64,000 nucleotides of DNA from UBA4738 sp002413305 (GCA_036847185.1 DAIUAM010000014.1:8629-72628); one strand, 5' to 3'. Numbered from the stretch's first letter, positions 25,695 to 35,478 are shown. The notes: generated by a model from the letters alone, not told the origin. Program-made: numbers and translations.

Positions 25695-26579
25695 CTAGCC
25701 GTTGGTTCCTCCCTGCTCCCGGAGATACCGCTCGAACTCCTCGGCCAGCGCGTCCCCCGTCGGGATCGGCTCCTCGGTCATCGGGGTCGGCGTCACGGCC
25801 TGGCTCGGGCTCTCATCAGCGGTGGACTCGAGGCGCTGGACGTAATCGGTCAGCTCCTCGCTGTCGGCGAGGAGCTGCGCAACCGTCTCCTCCCACGCGG
25901 CCGCAGCCTGGACCAGCGGCGCGACGTCGACGCTGAACTCGAGGAGCGCGCACACCCGGCGAACCAGCGCCAAGGCGGCCTTCGGGTTCGGCGCCGCCGG
26001 CAGGTAGTGGGGCACCGCCGCCCACAGGCTCACGGACGGCAGGCCCACGCGCAACGCCGTGTCGTGCAGGACCCCGGTGATCCCCGTGGGCCCTTCGTAC
26101 TGCGAACGCGCCAGCCCGAGTCGTAGAGCGGTGTCCTCGTCGGCAGCCGAGCCGACGACCGGCACCTCCCTGGTGTGCGGGACGTCGGTCAGGAAGGCGC
26201 CCAGCGTGACCACGAGGCCGGACCGGACGCGCCGGGAGACCTCGACGACGGTGTTGGCGAAGGTCCGCCAGCGGTTGTTCGGCTCGCCGGAGGCGAAGAC
26301 GACCACATCGCGCCCGTCGACCTTCGCCGCCGTGAACTCCCCCCGCGGCCACTCGATCACCCGGCTCACGCCGTCCTCGAGCCGAACGGTGGGACGGGTG
26401 ACCTGGAAGTCGAAGAACTCCTCGGGATCGAGGTAGGCGAACGGTTCGGCCTCCCACCGCTCGGCCAGGTAGCGGGCAGCCACCGACGCCGCCTGCCCGC
26501 CGTCGTTCCATCCCCGGAAGGCGCAGATGACGGGCGGCCGGTCGGGGAGGACCTTGTCCAGCCAGGTGACGTGGTCCAT
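25695..26579 (-). CDS. PAC2-family protein (proteasome-assembly-chaperone-like)
   Basis: 294-aa protein of the archaeal/actinobacterial PAC2 family. Conserved elements are FRGWNDGGQAA at the N-terminus, an ATP-grasp-distant Rossmann-like core with VVVFASGEPN and VVTLGAFLTDVPHTREV, and PSVSLWAAVPHYL. The C-terminal 60 residues are acidic and end in a predicted helix. Function in actinobacteria is not established; a link to the Pup-proteasome system is only suggested by homology, and no proteasome genes are in this window. TATGCT lies 6 nt before the ATG, so it is probably leaderless. Confidence 0.88.
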   Translation of the reverse strand: MDHVTWLDKVLPDRPPVICAFRGWNDGGQAASVAARYLAERWEAEPFAYLDPEEFFDFQVTRPTVRLEDGVSRVIEWPRGEFTAAKVDGRDVVVFASGEPNNRWRTFANTVVEVSRRVRSGLVVTLGAFLTDVPHTREVPVVGSAADEDTALRLGLARSQYEGPTGITGVLHDTALRVGLPSVSLWAAVPHYLPAAPNPKAALALVRRVCALLEFSVDVAPLVQAAAAWEETVAQLLADSEELTDYVQRLESTADESPSQAVTPTPMTEEPIPTGDALAEEFERYLREQGGTNG

Positions 26580-26831
26580 ATGCCCAGCATAGCCGGGCTC
26601 TTCCGTGGGGGTCCGCCGGACGGCCCCTCAGCCGGATGCCGATCGGGCCATCCCGTCGGCAGCCGTGTCGAACACGGCCCGAACCGGTCCCACGGAACCG
26701 GTCGGCGACCCAGAAAGGGGGCCGAATCGCTCAAGCATCCTTCTCCAGCCAGCCGATGAAGTAACTACGCGGCGCAAGTCGGCGCCGGCGAGGTCCCTTC
26801 CGGGGCCCATACGTGCGCACCAGGGAGTGCG

Positions 26832-29800
26832 ATGGAGCCGGTTCGTCCTTTGGACGCCACACAGGAGGTCGAGAGCGAGGCCGAGCCGGCGGAGGCCGCC
26901 GGGTTCCCGTCGAACGGAAACCGGCCGCGCGTGCGCGGTGTGGCCCGCAAGAGCCGGGCCTCGAGGGATCGGGCCGGCGCGAAGGGTTCGACCAACGGGC
27001 ACGGGGGCGCGAAGGGTTCGACCAACGNNNNNNNNNNNNNNNNNNNNNNNNNNNNNNNNNNNNNNNNNNNNNNNNNNNNNNNNNNNNNNNNNNNNNNNNN
27101 NNNNNNNNNNNNNNNNNNNNNNNNNNNGCCGGCGCGAAGGGTTCGACCAACGGGCACGGGGGCGCGAAGGGTTCGACCAACGGGCACGGGGGCGCGAAGG
27201 GGTCGACGGGCCCGCTGCTCGTCGAAGCTATCCGCCTTCCCGGCTTCGAGGTCGACGGAGAGATGGCGCCCGCCGGACCGCCGGACGGCGTGCTGGCCGA
27301 CGAGGTCCTTTCCGGCATCACCCACCTGCTGGTCTCCGAGGACTCGCCGCACCGCGTGCTCGAAGCAGTGGCCGATGCGCTCGCCGAGCTGATCCCACAC
27401 GACACCCTCACCCTCTGTCAGGCCGACCTCCCGCTCCGCCTCCTCCGGCCGATCCTCATCCGCGACTTGGACGAGTCGCGCGTCAACCAGTTCCTGGCCA
27501 TGGGCCCTGTGCCATTCGGTTACGGGATCACCGGGCTCGTGGCCACGACCGGGATCCCCGAGTTGGTGAACGACTCGCACCTCGACGTCCGTGCCGAACG
27601 GGTCCCGAACCTCCCCGAACACCCCGAGTCGATGGTGGCCATCCCCTTGCTGGCCCGGGACCAGATGAAGGGCGTGCTCTGCCTCTACCGGATCGGGGAA
27701 GACAGGCGGTTCACGCTGGGGGAATTCAAGCTGGCCATCCTGTTCAGCGAGCTGGCGGCCCTGGCCATCGACAGCGCGGAGACCCGGACCCGCCTGGAGG
27801 CCGAGGTGGTCACCGACCACCTGACCGCGCTGTACAACCATCGCCTGTTCCACGAACGCCTGGCGGAGGAGATCCGGCGCTCGGTGCGCCAGCAGACCGC
27901 GTCCGGCCTGGTTTTGTTCGACATCGACGACTTCAAGCGGGTCAACGACACGTACGGCCACCTGGTCGGCGACCAGGTGCTGCAGGGCGTGGCGTCGGTG
28001 TCGCGAGAGACGTGCCGTTCGGAGGACGTGATCGCCAGGATCGGTGGGGAGGAGTTCGGCGTCATCCTGCCCGGTTCCGGCATGAACGACGCCCTGGCCC
28101 TCGCCGAGCGCCTGCGGCGCGCCATCCGCAGCGTCTCGTTCCCGTTGGTCGGGCAGATCACGATCAGCCTGGGCGTGGCCGCATCGCCGCTCCATGCCTC
28201 CAGCCCGCGCGAGCTGATCGCGTGCGCGGACCTTGCGCTCTTGGAGGCGAAGGCCAAGGGCAAGGACCGGGTCCGGGCCTTCGTGGAGCACCGGAGCGAT
28301 CAAGAGCTCGACGACCTGCTGCCGACCGGCACCGACGGGCACGCCTCGGAGGAGCACGAGGGCATGCGGGCCCGGCTCGCTACGCTCGCCGCGCGAGGGG
28401 AGCTCCGTTCGGTCGCCCACCTCCGCGCGCTTCAGAGCTTGTCCGCCCGGCTGAACCAGCTGAACGACGTCCGCCAGATCGGCGAGGCCATCACGGCCGA
28501 GCTTCGAACCCTGATCGACTACCACAACTGCCGGGTCTTCCTTTTGCATCCGGACGGCGAGACGCTTCTGCCCATCGCCTTCCAGGGGGTGCTGTCCGAG
28601 TACCAGGGGGAGTCGTTCGACGCGCTGGTGACCAAGGTGGGCGAGGGGCTGACCGGCCACGTCGCCGAGACCCGGGAGTCGTACTACTCGCCGGACGCCG
28701 ACCACGATCCCTTCGCCATCACCATCGCCGGGACCCCGGACCTTGCCGAATCGATCCTCGCCGTCCCGATGGTCATGGGCGACCGGCTTGTCGGCGTGGT
28801 CGTCCTGTCGAAGCTGGGCGTCGAACAATTCGACGAGGAGGACATGCGGCTCCTGGAGGCCCTGTCGGCCAACGCGGCCATCGCCCTGGAGAACGCGCGC
28901 CTCCTGCAGGTCGAACACGACGAGGCCGTGATCTCCGGCGCGCTGCTCCAGCTCTCGCAGGCGCTGACCCGGGTCCACGACGCGGATGCAGTGATGGGTG
29001 AGGCGATCCGGTCGATCCCTTCGCTGATCCGATCCGCCGCTGCCAGCGCGTGGATCCGTGACCCGCAGACCGGTGATTTCACCCTGATCCGACGCCACGT
29101 CGGCGGCGATGCAGAGGGGTGGCGGGACGTGCCGATGGTACCGGGCGAACTCGCCCAGCACCTCCTGATCACGGCAGATGAGCCGTTCCTCATCCGGAAG
29201 GAGGTCATGGCGACGGTGCCGCCGGAGTTCATCGAGATACCGGAGATCTCCGAGGTTCTCGTGGCTCCCATGCGGTGGGACCCGGACGGTCTCGGGGTCT
29301 TCGTCATCGTCGCCGAGTCGCCGACCGATTCGTTCGGCGAACGAGACCTCCGGCTGGCCCGGGGCATGGCCGACATCACCTCGCTGGCCCTGGGGAACGC
29401 CCAGCGGTTCGTGGACCTCGAGCGCGCGTACGTTTCCACGGTCGAGGCCCTCGCCAACGCAGTGGAGGCGAAGGACGAGTACACGAGCGACCATTGCCGG
29501 GCTCTCGCCGGGATGTCGATGACGGTCGGCGAGGAGATGGGCCTGCGGGCCGACCGGCTGAAGATGCTCGAGCTCGGCGCTCTGTTCCACGACATCGGGA
29601 AGATCGGGGTTCCGTCCGACATCATCCGCAAGCCCGGCCCGCTGACGGCGGCCGAACGGCGGGAGATGAACAGGCACCCGGAGATCGGGGCGCAGATCCT
29701 GGCCCCGGTCCCGTTCCTCCAGCCCGTCCGGCCGATCGTCGAGGCGTCGCACGAGCGGTGGGATGGCAACGGCTATCTGCACGGTCTGAGGGGTGAGGAG

Positions 29801-29995
29801 ATCCCGCTCGAGGCACGGATCGTGTTCGTCTGCGATGCCTTCCACGCCATGACCACGGACCGGCCGTACCGCGATTCGCTGGGCGAGAAGGAGGCCATCC
29901 GGCGCCTCAAGCTTTCGTCCGGGACGCAGTTCGACCCGAACGTCGTCGCTGTGTTCGTCCACCTCCACCGGCAAGGCCGGATCCACTTCCACTAG
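26832..29995 (+). CDS. GAF-GGDEF-GAF-GAF-HD-GYP cyclic-di-GMP turnover protein (contains scaffold gap)
   Basis: Large soluble signalling protein. The N-terminal ~50 residues are low complexity and run into a 10-aa repeat GAKGSTNGHG interrupted by the N run. Then come GAF (about 27,300-27,790), GGDEF with GGEEF near 28,043 and FDIDDFKRVNDTYGH, two more GAF domains (28,470-29,400) and HD-GYP with LFHDIGKIGVPSDIIRKPG and HERWDGNGYLHGL, where GYP has become GYL. Both synthesis and hydrolysis of c-di-GMP are possible. ATG 26832 (MEPVRPLDA) has GGGAG upstream. The two sides of the gap are in different frames as written but join in frame if the 55-bp duplicate ends are collapsed. Confidence 0.9.
26973..27182 (+). 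repeat. 30-bp coding tandem repeat with identical 55-bp flanks on both sides of the gap
   Basis: The unit encodes Gly-Ala-Lys-Gly-Ser-Thr-Asn-Gly-His-Gly. Bases 26973-27027 before the N run and 27128-27182 after it are identical over 55 bp. The third copy continues to about 27,210. The true copy number is undetermined. Confidence 0.9.
27028..27127. other. Scaffold gap of 100 N
   Basis: Exactly 100 undetermined bases inside the 30-bp repeat of the GGDEF/HD-GYP gene. The round length marks a placeholder, not a measured distance. Confidence 0.98.
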
Positions 29996-30077
29996 TTCTG
30001 AGGTCGAACCTCCCCGCCTGCCCCCGTCCGGCGGTCCCCGCCGCGGCCGTCCGGCCGAAAGTGGGTAGCCTTCTCCC

Positions 30078-30449
30078 GTGGCCGGGGACGAGGTGGCATG
30101 GGTCGTGGAGGCGTCCAAGGACGGCGACCACTGGCGGTTCTTCGGCAAGTTGTGGACGAAGCCGGGCGAGCCGGCGCTCCTCCACGGGGCGCCGCGACTG
30201 GTCCGTTTCCGCCCCCACGGCCCGGACACCGCGTGGTCGGTAGCGCTTGAACGGACCGGCGACCATCCGATGTCGCTGCTCTCGTTCGAACCCCCGGGGC
30301 GCGAGGACCTGTGGCCCGACGAGCGACATACCGGCTTTCCCGTCCTGCTGCCCGGCGGCGAGGAGGGCCGGCTGCTCCGGTTCGACCACACCCCGGACGG
30401 CCGGCGATGGACCTGGGCGGTCGAGTTCCGCGGTCTCCGGCACCCATGA
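30078..30449 (+). CDS. Hypothetical protein
   Basis: 123-aa soluble protein, beta-rich and Trp-rich (WVVEASKDGDHWRFFGKLWTK, WSVALERTG, RWTWAVEF). It reads as a small beta-sandwich or barrel and has no motif that I recognise. GTG 30078 follows TAGCCT by 6 nt with no Shine-Dalgarno, matching the leaderless pattern seen elsewhere here. The dehydrogenase gene starts 34 bp after its stop, so the two may be co-transcribed. Confidence 0.65.
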   Translation: MAGDEVAWVVEASKDGDHWRFFGKLWTKPGEPALLHGAPRLVRFRPHGPDTAWSVALERTGDHPMSLLSFEPPGREDLWPDERHTGFPVLLPGGEEGRLLRFDHTPDGRRWTWAVEFRGLRHP

Positions 30450-30483
30450 CGGTCGAACCGCACGAGAGAGGGTGAGAGAGCGG

Positions 30484-31365
30484 ATGGCGAAGCTCGCGTT
30501 CCTGGGCCTCGGGCGGATGGGGCTGCCGATGGCCAGTCGCCTGGTCGAGGCCGGCCACGAGGTGACGGTGTGGAACCGCACCGCGGAGAAAGGCGGGCCG
30601 GTGGTGCAGAAGGGTGCGCGGCAGGCGGCTTCCCCCGCCGAGGCGGTCGCCGGGGCGGAGGCAGTGTGCACGATGCTGGCGACCCCGGCCGCGCTCGAAG
30701 AGGTGCTGTTCGGCCCGGAGGGGGTGGCCGAGGCGGCGCCGCCAGGGGCCACGCTGCTCGAGATGTCGACGGTCGGCCCGCACGCGATCGGCGAGGTCCG
30801 GGCCCGGTTGCCGGAGGTCGTCCGGATGCTCGACGCTCCGGTATTGGGCAGCATCCCGGAGGCGACCGAAGGTTCCCTGAAGGTGTTCGCGGGCGGGGAC
30901 CCCGAGACCTTCGAGCGGTGGCGGATGGTGCTCGGGGTCTTCGGCACGCCCCGTCTGGTAGGCCCACTGGGCTCCGGAGCGGCCATGAAGCTCGTGGTCA
31001 ACTCCACGCTGATGGTGCTGATGACCGGTCTCGGCGAAGCGCTCGCCCTGGGGGACGCGTTCGGCCTGGAGCAGGCGGCGGTGCTGGACGTCCTGTCCGA
31101 TGCGGCGATCGGCGTGACCGCCAGAGGCAAGCGCTCGCGGATCGAGAGCGGCACCTACCCGCCGAACTTCACCCTGGAGCTGGCCCGGAAGGATGCCACG
31201 CTGATCGTCGCGGAGGCTCGACGGGCCGGGGTCGAGACGCCGGTCGCCATCGGTGCCCTGGGCTGGATGACGGAGGGGGACGAGGTCGGCTTCGGGGACC
31301 TGGACTACTCGGCCGTCGTCGCCCGGATCCGCGGCTTGCCGGCCTCCGGCCCGGATCGCACCTGA
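30484..31365 (+). CDS. NAD(P)-dependent beta-hydroxyacid dehydrogenase
   Basis: 293-aa enzyme of the 3-hydroxyisobutyrate/6-phosphogluconate dehydrogenase superfamily. The N-terminal Rossmann motif FLGLGRMGLPMASRLVEAGHEVTVWNRT is followed by the substrate region DAPVLGSIPEATEGSLKVFAGG and the catalytic-lysine helix GSGAAMKLVVNSTLM. The C-terminal helical domain ends at the expected length. In the family substrate motif DAPVSGG, the Ser-Gly-Gly is replaced by LGS, so the substrate may not be 3-hydroxyisobutyrate. The start ATG 30484 is preceded by GAGAG. The next gene starts 26 bp later. Confidence 0.9.
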   Translation: MAKLAFLGLGRMGLPMASRLVEAGHEVTVWNRTAEKGGPVVQKGARQAASPAEAVAGAEAVCTMLATPAALEEVLFGPEGVAEAAPPGATLLEMSTVGPHAIGEVRARLPEVVRMLDAPVLGSIPEATEGSLKVFAGGDPETFERWRMVLGVFGTPRLVGPLGSGAAMKLVVNSTLMVLMTGLGEALALGDAFGLEQAAVLDVLSDAAIGVTARGKRSRIESGTYPPNFTLELARKDATLIVAEARRAGVETPVAIGALGWMTEGDEVGFGDLDYSAVVARIRGLPASGPDRT

Positions 31366-31390
31366 CCGGGCGGGCGAGAGCGGTGGCCGG

Positions 31391-32380
31391 ATGAAGGACG
31401 TCGGGCTGGTCGGAGTCCCGTTCGCGGGGAAGTCCACGCTCTTCACCGCGCTGACGCGAACCGGCGTATCCGGGGGGCGTTCGAACCAGGCCGTCGTCCA
31501 GGTCCCGGACGCGCGGCTCGGTGTCCTGGCCCAGATGGAGCGCTCGCGGAAGGTCGTCCCCTCGCAGGTCCGGTTCGTCGACGTGCCCGGCGGGGCGACG
31601 GCGCAGGGCCTCGCCGCGCTCCGGGAGACCGACGCGCTCTGTGTGGTGGTCCGGGCGTTCGGCCCCGGCGCGAACCCGGCGGCCGAGCTCGAGGAGGTCT
31701 CGGCCGAGCTCCTGCTGGCCGATCTGTCGAACGTGGAGACCGCGCTGGAGAACGCCCGCCGCCGAACCAAGGGCCGGGCCGCCGGGACGGCCGCCACCCA
31801 GGAGGTGTCTGTTCTGGAGCGCGCCCATCAGGCGCTCGCGTCGGAGACGATCCTGCGCGATGCGGGCTTCGACGAGGAGGAACGGAAGCTGCTCCGGGGC
31901 CTGGCCCCGCTCACCCTAAAGCCCTGGGTGGTGGTGGCGAACCTCGAGGAGGGCGCCTCGCTCCCGGAGGGACTGCCCGAGGGGACCGTGGGGGTCTCGG
32001 CCGAGATCGAAGCCGAGACGGCGGCCATGGATCCGGACGAGGCCCGACTGCTGCTCGCCGAGTTCGGCATCGACGAACCCGGCCTGGACCGGGTCATCGC
32101 AGCGAGCTACCGGGCTCTGGATCTCATCGCGTTCCTGACCACCGGCGAGGACGAGACGCGGGCGTGGGAGGTTCGGCGGGGCGCCACCGCCCCCGAAGCG
32201 GCCGGGGCCATCCACACCGATCTGCAGCGGGGGTTCATCCGGGCTGAGGTCGTCTCGTACGATGACCTGGTGGCCGCCGGCGGCTGGGACACGGCGAAGC
32301 ACAAGGGCCTACTCCGGGTCGAGGGCAAGGACTACGTCGTCCGGGAGGGCGATGTGCTCCACGTCCGGTTCGCCGTCTGA
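31391..32380 (+). CDS. YchF-like P-loop GTPase/ATPase with C-terminal TGS-like domain
   Basis: 329-aa OBG-family NTPase. G1 is GVPFAGKST, G3 is FVDVPGG where the usual DxxG Asp is kept, and the NKxD-type specificity motif is changed to VVANLEEG, as in YchF proteins that prefer ATP. A coiled-coil insert (about 105-150) and the C-terminal TGS-like/DUF933 region (RAWEVRRGATAPEAAGAIHTDLQRGFIRAEVVSYDDL) follow, which is the YchF signature. It is about 30 aa shorter than typical YchF, with a reduced switch region. It may be a paralogue rather than the housekeeping copy. Confidence 0.87.
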   Translation: MKDVGLVGVPFAGKSTLFTALTRTGVSGGRSNQAVVQVPDARLGVLAQMERSRKVVPSQVRFVDVPGGATAQGLAALRETDALCVVVRAFGPGANPAAELEEVSAELLLADLSNVETALENARRRTKGRAAGTAATQEVSVLERAHQALASETILRDAGFDEEERKLLRGLAPLTLKPWVVVANLEEGASLPEGLPEGTVGVSAEIEAETAAMDPDEARLLLAEFGIDEPGLDRVIAASYRALDLIAFLTTGEDETRAWEVRRGATAPEAAGAIHTDLQRGFIRAEVVSYDDLVAAGGWDTAKHKGLLRVEGKDYVVREGDVLHVRFAV

Positions 32381-32409
32381 ACGCCGCCGCGCTCCAACGG
32401 GGCGTATGC

Positions 32410-32766
32410 CTACGGAGGCGCCCCGTCACCTGCGGCCGACAGCTCCGCGGGGTCCTCCACCATCTGCAACCGGGTGTCGAGTAGCGCGATCGCGAAGATC
32501 CGTCGCACCTGTTCGGGACCACGAACCAGCGCCATTCGGCGGTCGTCACGGCGGGCCCGCTGGTCGGCTTCGATCACCAGTCGAAGCCCGGACGAGTCGA
32601 TGAAGGTGAGGCCACGAAGGTCCAGGACCACCAGCGGAGGGCGTGCCGCCTCGATCTCCAGCAGCCGCTGTTCGACGCGCGCCGCCTCGGCCAGGTCGAG
32701 CTCGCCCGAGAATGCCATCAGCACGACCCCGTCCCGCGACTCGATCTTCAGTTCGAGCTGGGTCAT
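32410..32766 (-). CDS. STAS-domain anti-sigma factor antagonist
   Basis: 118-aa RsbV/SpoIIAA-like protein. The STAS core ELDLAEAARVEQRLLEI, VLDLRGLTFIDSSGLRLVIEA contains the DSSG loop, whose second Ser is the expected kinase target. When unphosphorylated it should bind an RsbW-like kinase and free the sigma factor. Its ATG overlaps the stop of the upstream phosphatase gene as ATGA, so the two are translationally coupled. The closest kinase/sigma pair in the window is at 2.6-3.8 kb; a functional link is inference. Confidence 0.92.
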   Translation of the reverse strand: MTQLELKIESRDGVVLMAFSGELDLAEAARVEQRLLEIEAARPPLVVLDLRGLTFIDSSGLRLVIEADQRARRDDRRMALVRGPEQVRRIFAIALLDTRLQMVEDPAELSAAGDGAPP

Positions 32767-35333
32767 GTCTCCACCCGAAGCACCACGATGGCGATGTCGT
32801 CTCTCGGTGCCGCGGGACCGAAGGCTACCACCGCCTGTTCGATCGCCTCGGCGATCTCCTCGGCCTTCCTGCCTACGGACTCCCGGAGGAGGTCGGTCAT
32901 GCCATCGCGGCCGAACATCTCGCCGTCGCCGTGTTCCTCGATAACCCCATCGGTGAACAGGACCAGCGCATCGCCCGGACCGAGGTCCACCGTCCGGTCG
33001 ACCAGCTCGGGATCCGGGAAGATGCCGAGCAGCGTGCCGGGGGACCCGGCGGCGAGCACGGTCCCGTCCGCTCGCAGGACGACGGGCAGGGGATGCCCGC
33101 CGCAGCAGATCGTCAGACGAGCTCCGCCAGGGTTGGGCCGGACGCGCACGTAGGCCACGGTGCAGAACATGTGGTCCGAACGCTGCTGCAGGAGGGCGTC
33201 GTTCAGCGTGGTGAGGATCTCGCTGGGCTTGCGCTCCCTCATGGCGGCGGCCCGGATGGTATGCCGGGCCAGGCCGGTCACGGCCGCCGCCTCCGGGCCC
33301 TTGCCGCAGACGTCCCCGATCACCACCACCCAGCTCCCATCGACCGCTTCGAACGCGTCGTAGAAGTCGCCTCCCACGTCGTTGCCGGCGCCGGCAGCCC
33401 GATAGCGGCCCGCGATCTCCATGCCCGGGATGTCGGGAAGGCGGGGAGGGAGCAGGCTTCGCTGCAGCGTGCGGGCGATGTGGTCACGCTCCTGGTAGAT
33501 GCGGGCGTTGTCCACGGCCAACGCGGCGCGTCGAGCCAGGTCCTCGGCCAGGGCCAGGTCGGCCGGGCCGTACCTTCGGCCCGACTCCGCGAACACGAGC
33601 GTCATCACGCCGAACACGCGGCCTCGGGCGGTGAGCGGGACCGTGATCACCGATCGAAGCTGGAGACCTCGCAGGATCTCGAGGTGTTCCTGGTCCACCG
33701 CGGCCTGGACCAGCAACGCGTCGGGGATGTCCTCGTAGATCTCGGACCGTCCGGTTCGGACCACATTCGCTGCCCCCCGCGGGCTACTCGGGTCGGGGGG
33801 ATAGCGGCGGCCCCAATCCTCGGCCAGGGCCAGCTTGTCCGGGTCCACGTGGGCGACCTTCAGCGTCCTGAGCGTTCCGTCGTCCTGCACCATCTCGATC
33901 GCACACCAGTCCGCCAGCCACGGGACGGCCAGCTCGGCCACGCGGGCCAGCGTGGCCTCCAAGTCGGTGGCCGCCGCGGAGAGGATCGGGCCCGCTTCGG
34001 CCAGGAAGCGCTGAGCCTCGTCCCGGCGCTTCCGGTCGCTGACGTCGTGGAAGATGTTGACGGCGAACTGGACCTTTCCGCTGGAGTCGAACACCGGGGT
34101 GGCCCGAAGCTGTGCCCAGCGCTCCTCGCCCGTATCCGGGTCCCGGAACCGGACCACCACGTCCTCGGGGGTCTCGCCGCGCAGCGCCTGCCGGCCGGGG
34201 AGCCGCTGGAAGGAGAATGGCGCGCCGGATTCGTCGGTCAGCTCGAAGCGCTGCATGATCCCACTCAAGGGGGTGGCCAGGAATTCCTCGACGCTCGCGA
34301 AGCCGGTCTGCCTGGCCGCCGCGTCGTTCGCGTAGATCAGCCTGCCGGTGGGGTCCTGGACGGTGATCCCTTCGGCCACGCTCTGGAAGATCGCCTGCAG
34401 CTGGTCCCGGGAGCGGCGGAGCTCCTCTTCAGCCTCCTTGCGCTCCATGAACTGGCCGATCTGGCTGCCGATAACAGCCATCATGGCCAGCAGGTCCTCG
34501 TCGGGCTCCTTCACCTCACCGCTGAAGAACTCGATGATGCCGAGGACTTCGTCTCCCAGCACGATGGGAAAGCCGAACGCGCCGTGGAGCCCGACGATGG
34601 CGGCGATGGCACCCCGGGGGAAGTTCCGATCCTGGACGACGTCCGGGATCCACGCGGGCCGGCCCGACGCCCACACGCGGCCGGGAAGCCCGACCCCGGG
34701 TTCGAAGGCGACGCTCCGGGTGAACGCTTCGAACTCGGCGGCGTCCATGGACCGGTCGTACCAGACGTCCACGCACCGGATGACGTCGCCTTCGGGCGCC
34801 ACCGCCCACAGCGAGCCCAGCGGCCAGCCCAGATTCTCGCAGACGCCTTGCAAGAGGTTCGAAGCGGCCCCGGCCAGCGCGTCGGCCTCGGCGAGCGCCC
34901 GGGTGACGGACGTGCGGGCCGCCAGGCGATGTTCGGCCTCCTTCGCCTCAGTGACGTCCACGGAGACGCTCACCGCACCGACCACCGCTCCTACTCCGTC
35001 GTGGATCGGCGCATCGTTCACGTGGCACACGACGCGCGAACCGTCCTTCCGGAGGAGCGCCATCTCGCCTTCCCACACGGCGCCGGCCAGGACTTGATCC
35101 ATGATCTCGTTGATGGCCGGCAGGTCGGACGGCGACACGACCAGGTCGAGGATGCTCCGCCCGATCGCCTCCTCACCGGTCCAGCCGAACACCTTCTCGG
35201 CGTGGCGGTTCCACCGGGTGACCAAGCCCGAGCGATCGGCGGCGATCACCGCCGCGTCGACCTGATCGAGTACGGAGGCTTCGAAAGACGCGTCTTGCGT
35301 CGCCGGGTATGAGGGTCCCAGGGTGTCGACCAA
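32763..35333 (-). CDS. PAS-GAF-PAS-GAF-PP2C serine phosphatase (RsbU-like)
   Basis: 856-aa soluble sensor phosphatase. PAS1 (about 20-130, VLDQVDAAVIAADRSGLVTRWN), GAF1 (140-300), PAS2 (310-430, IFQSVAEGITVQDPTGRLIYAN), GAF2 (440-600) and a SpoIIE/PP2C domain (620-855) are visible. Metal-binding motifs of the phosphatase are GNDVGGDFYD, GDVCGKG, FTDGV and DDIAIVVL. It is expected to dephosphorylate the adjacent STAS protein in response to signals bound by the PAS/GAF domains, which may include redox, light or small ligands. The start is probably TTG 35333, close behind a TAAGCT hexamer. Confidence 0.93.
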   Translation of the reverse strand: MVDTLGPSYPATQDASFEASVLDQVDAAVIAADRSGLVTRWNRHAEKVFGWTGEEAIGRSILDLVVSPSDLPAINEIMDQVLAGAVWEGEMALLRKDGSRVVCHVNDAPIHDGVGAVVGAVSVSVDVTEAKEAEHRLAARTSVTRALAEADALAGAASNLLQGVCENLGWPLGSLWAVAPEGDVIRCVDVWYDRSMDAAEFEAFTRSVAFEPGVGLPGRVWASGRPAWIPDVVQDRNFPRGAIAAIVGLHGAFGFPIVLGDEVLGIIEFFSGEVKEPDEDLLAMMAVIGSQIGQFMERKEAEEELRRSRDQLQAIFQSVAEGITVQDPTGRLIYANDAAARQTGFASVEEFLATPLSGIMQRFELTDESGAPFSFQRLPGRQALRGETPEDVVVRFRDPDTGEERWAQLRATPVFDSSGKVQFAVNIFHDVSDRKRRDEAQRFLAEAGPILSAAATDLEATLARVAELAVPWLADWCAIEMVQDDGTLRTLKVAHVDPDKLALAEDWGRRYPPDPSSPRGAANVVRTGRSEIYEDIPDALLVQAAVDQEHLEILRGLQLRSVITVPLTARGRVFGVMTLVFAESGRRYGPADLALAEDLARRAALAVDNARIYQERDHIARTLQRSLLPPRLPDIPGMEIAGRYRAAGAGNDVGGDFYDAFEAVDGSWVVVIGDVCGKGPEAAAVTGLARHTIRAAAMRERKPSEILTTLNDALLQQRSDHMFCTVAYVRVRPNPGGARLTICCGGHPLPVVLRADGTVLAAGSPGTLLGIFPDPELVDRTVDLGPGDALVLFTDGVIEEHGDGEMFGRDGMTDLLRESVGRKAEEIAEAIEQAVVAFGPAAPRDDIAIVVLRVET

Positions 35334-35440
35334 CAGCAGCTTACCCCCCGTCCTGGAGACCCGAGTCTATCGTCCGGGACGGTTCTGGGCTCCCTGCGGT
35401 CCTGTCTTCGGCGGCCAGACGCCGCCCGCATGAGAGGGAG

Positions 35441-35478
35441 CGAACCCCCGGGTCCCTTGTTCGGGTCCCGGGGGTTCG
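35441..35478 (-). terminator. Hairpin downstream of the HtrA gene
   Basis: Perfect 12-bp inverted repeat (CGAACCCCCGGG ... CCCGGGGGTTCG) with a 14-nt loop that can pair further (CCC/GGG). It lies 36 bp past the stop of the HtrA gene and before the PP2C gene, both on the minus strand. There is no T-run, as is common in high-GC actinobacteria. Confidence 0.6.

Noticed and set aside
26580..26831. Possible c-di-GMP riboswitch in front of the GGDEF/HD-GYP gene
   Set aside because: I could not find the conserved GEMM core bases or a tetraloop/receptor pair in these 252 bases. I see only a ribosome-binding site before ATG 26832.
26765..30967. A 1400-residue open frame on the minus strand across the gap
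   Set aside because: It is antisense to the GGDEF/HD-GYP and neighbouring genes, is rich in Arg/Pro/Gly/His without domains, and the N run helps keep it open. It is a high-GC shadow.
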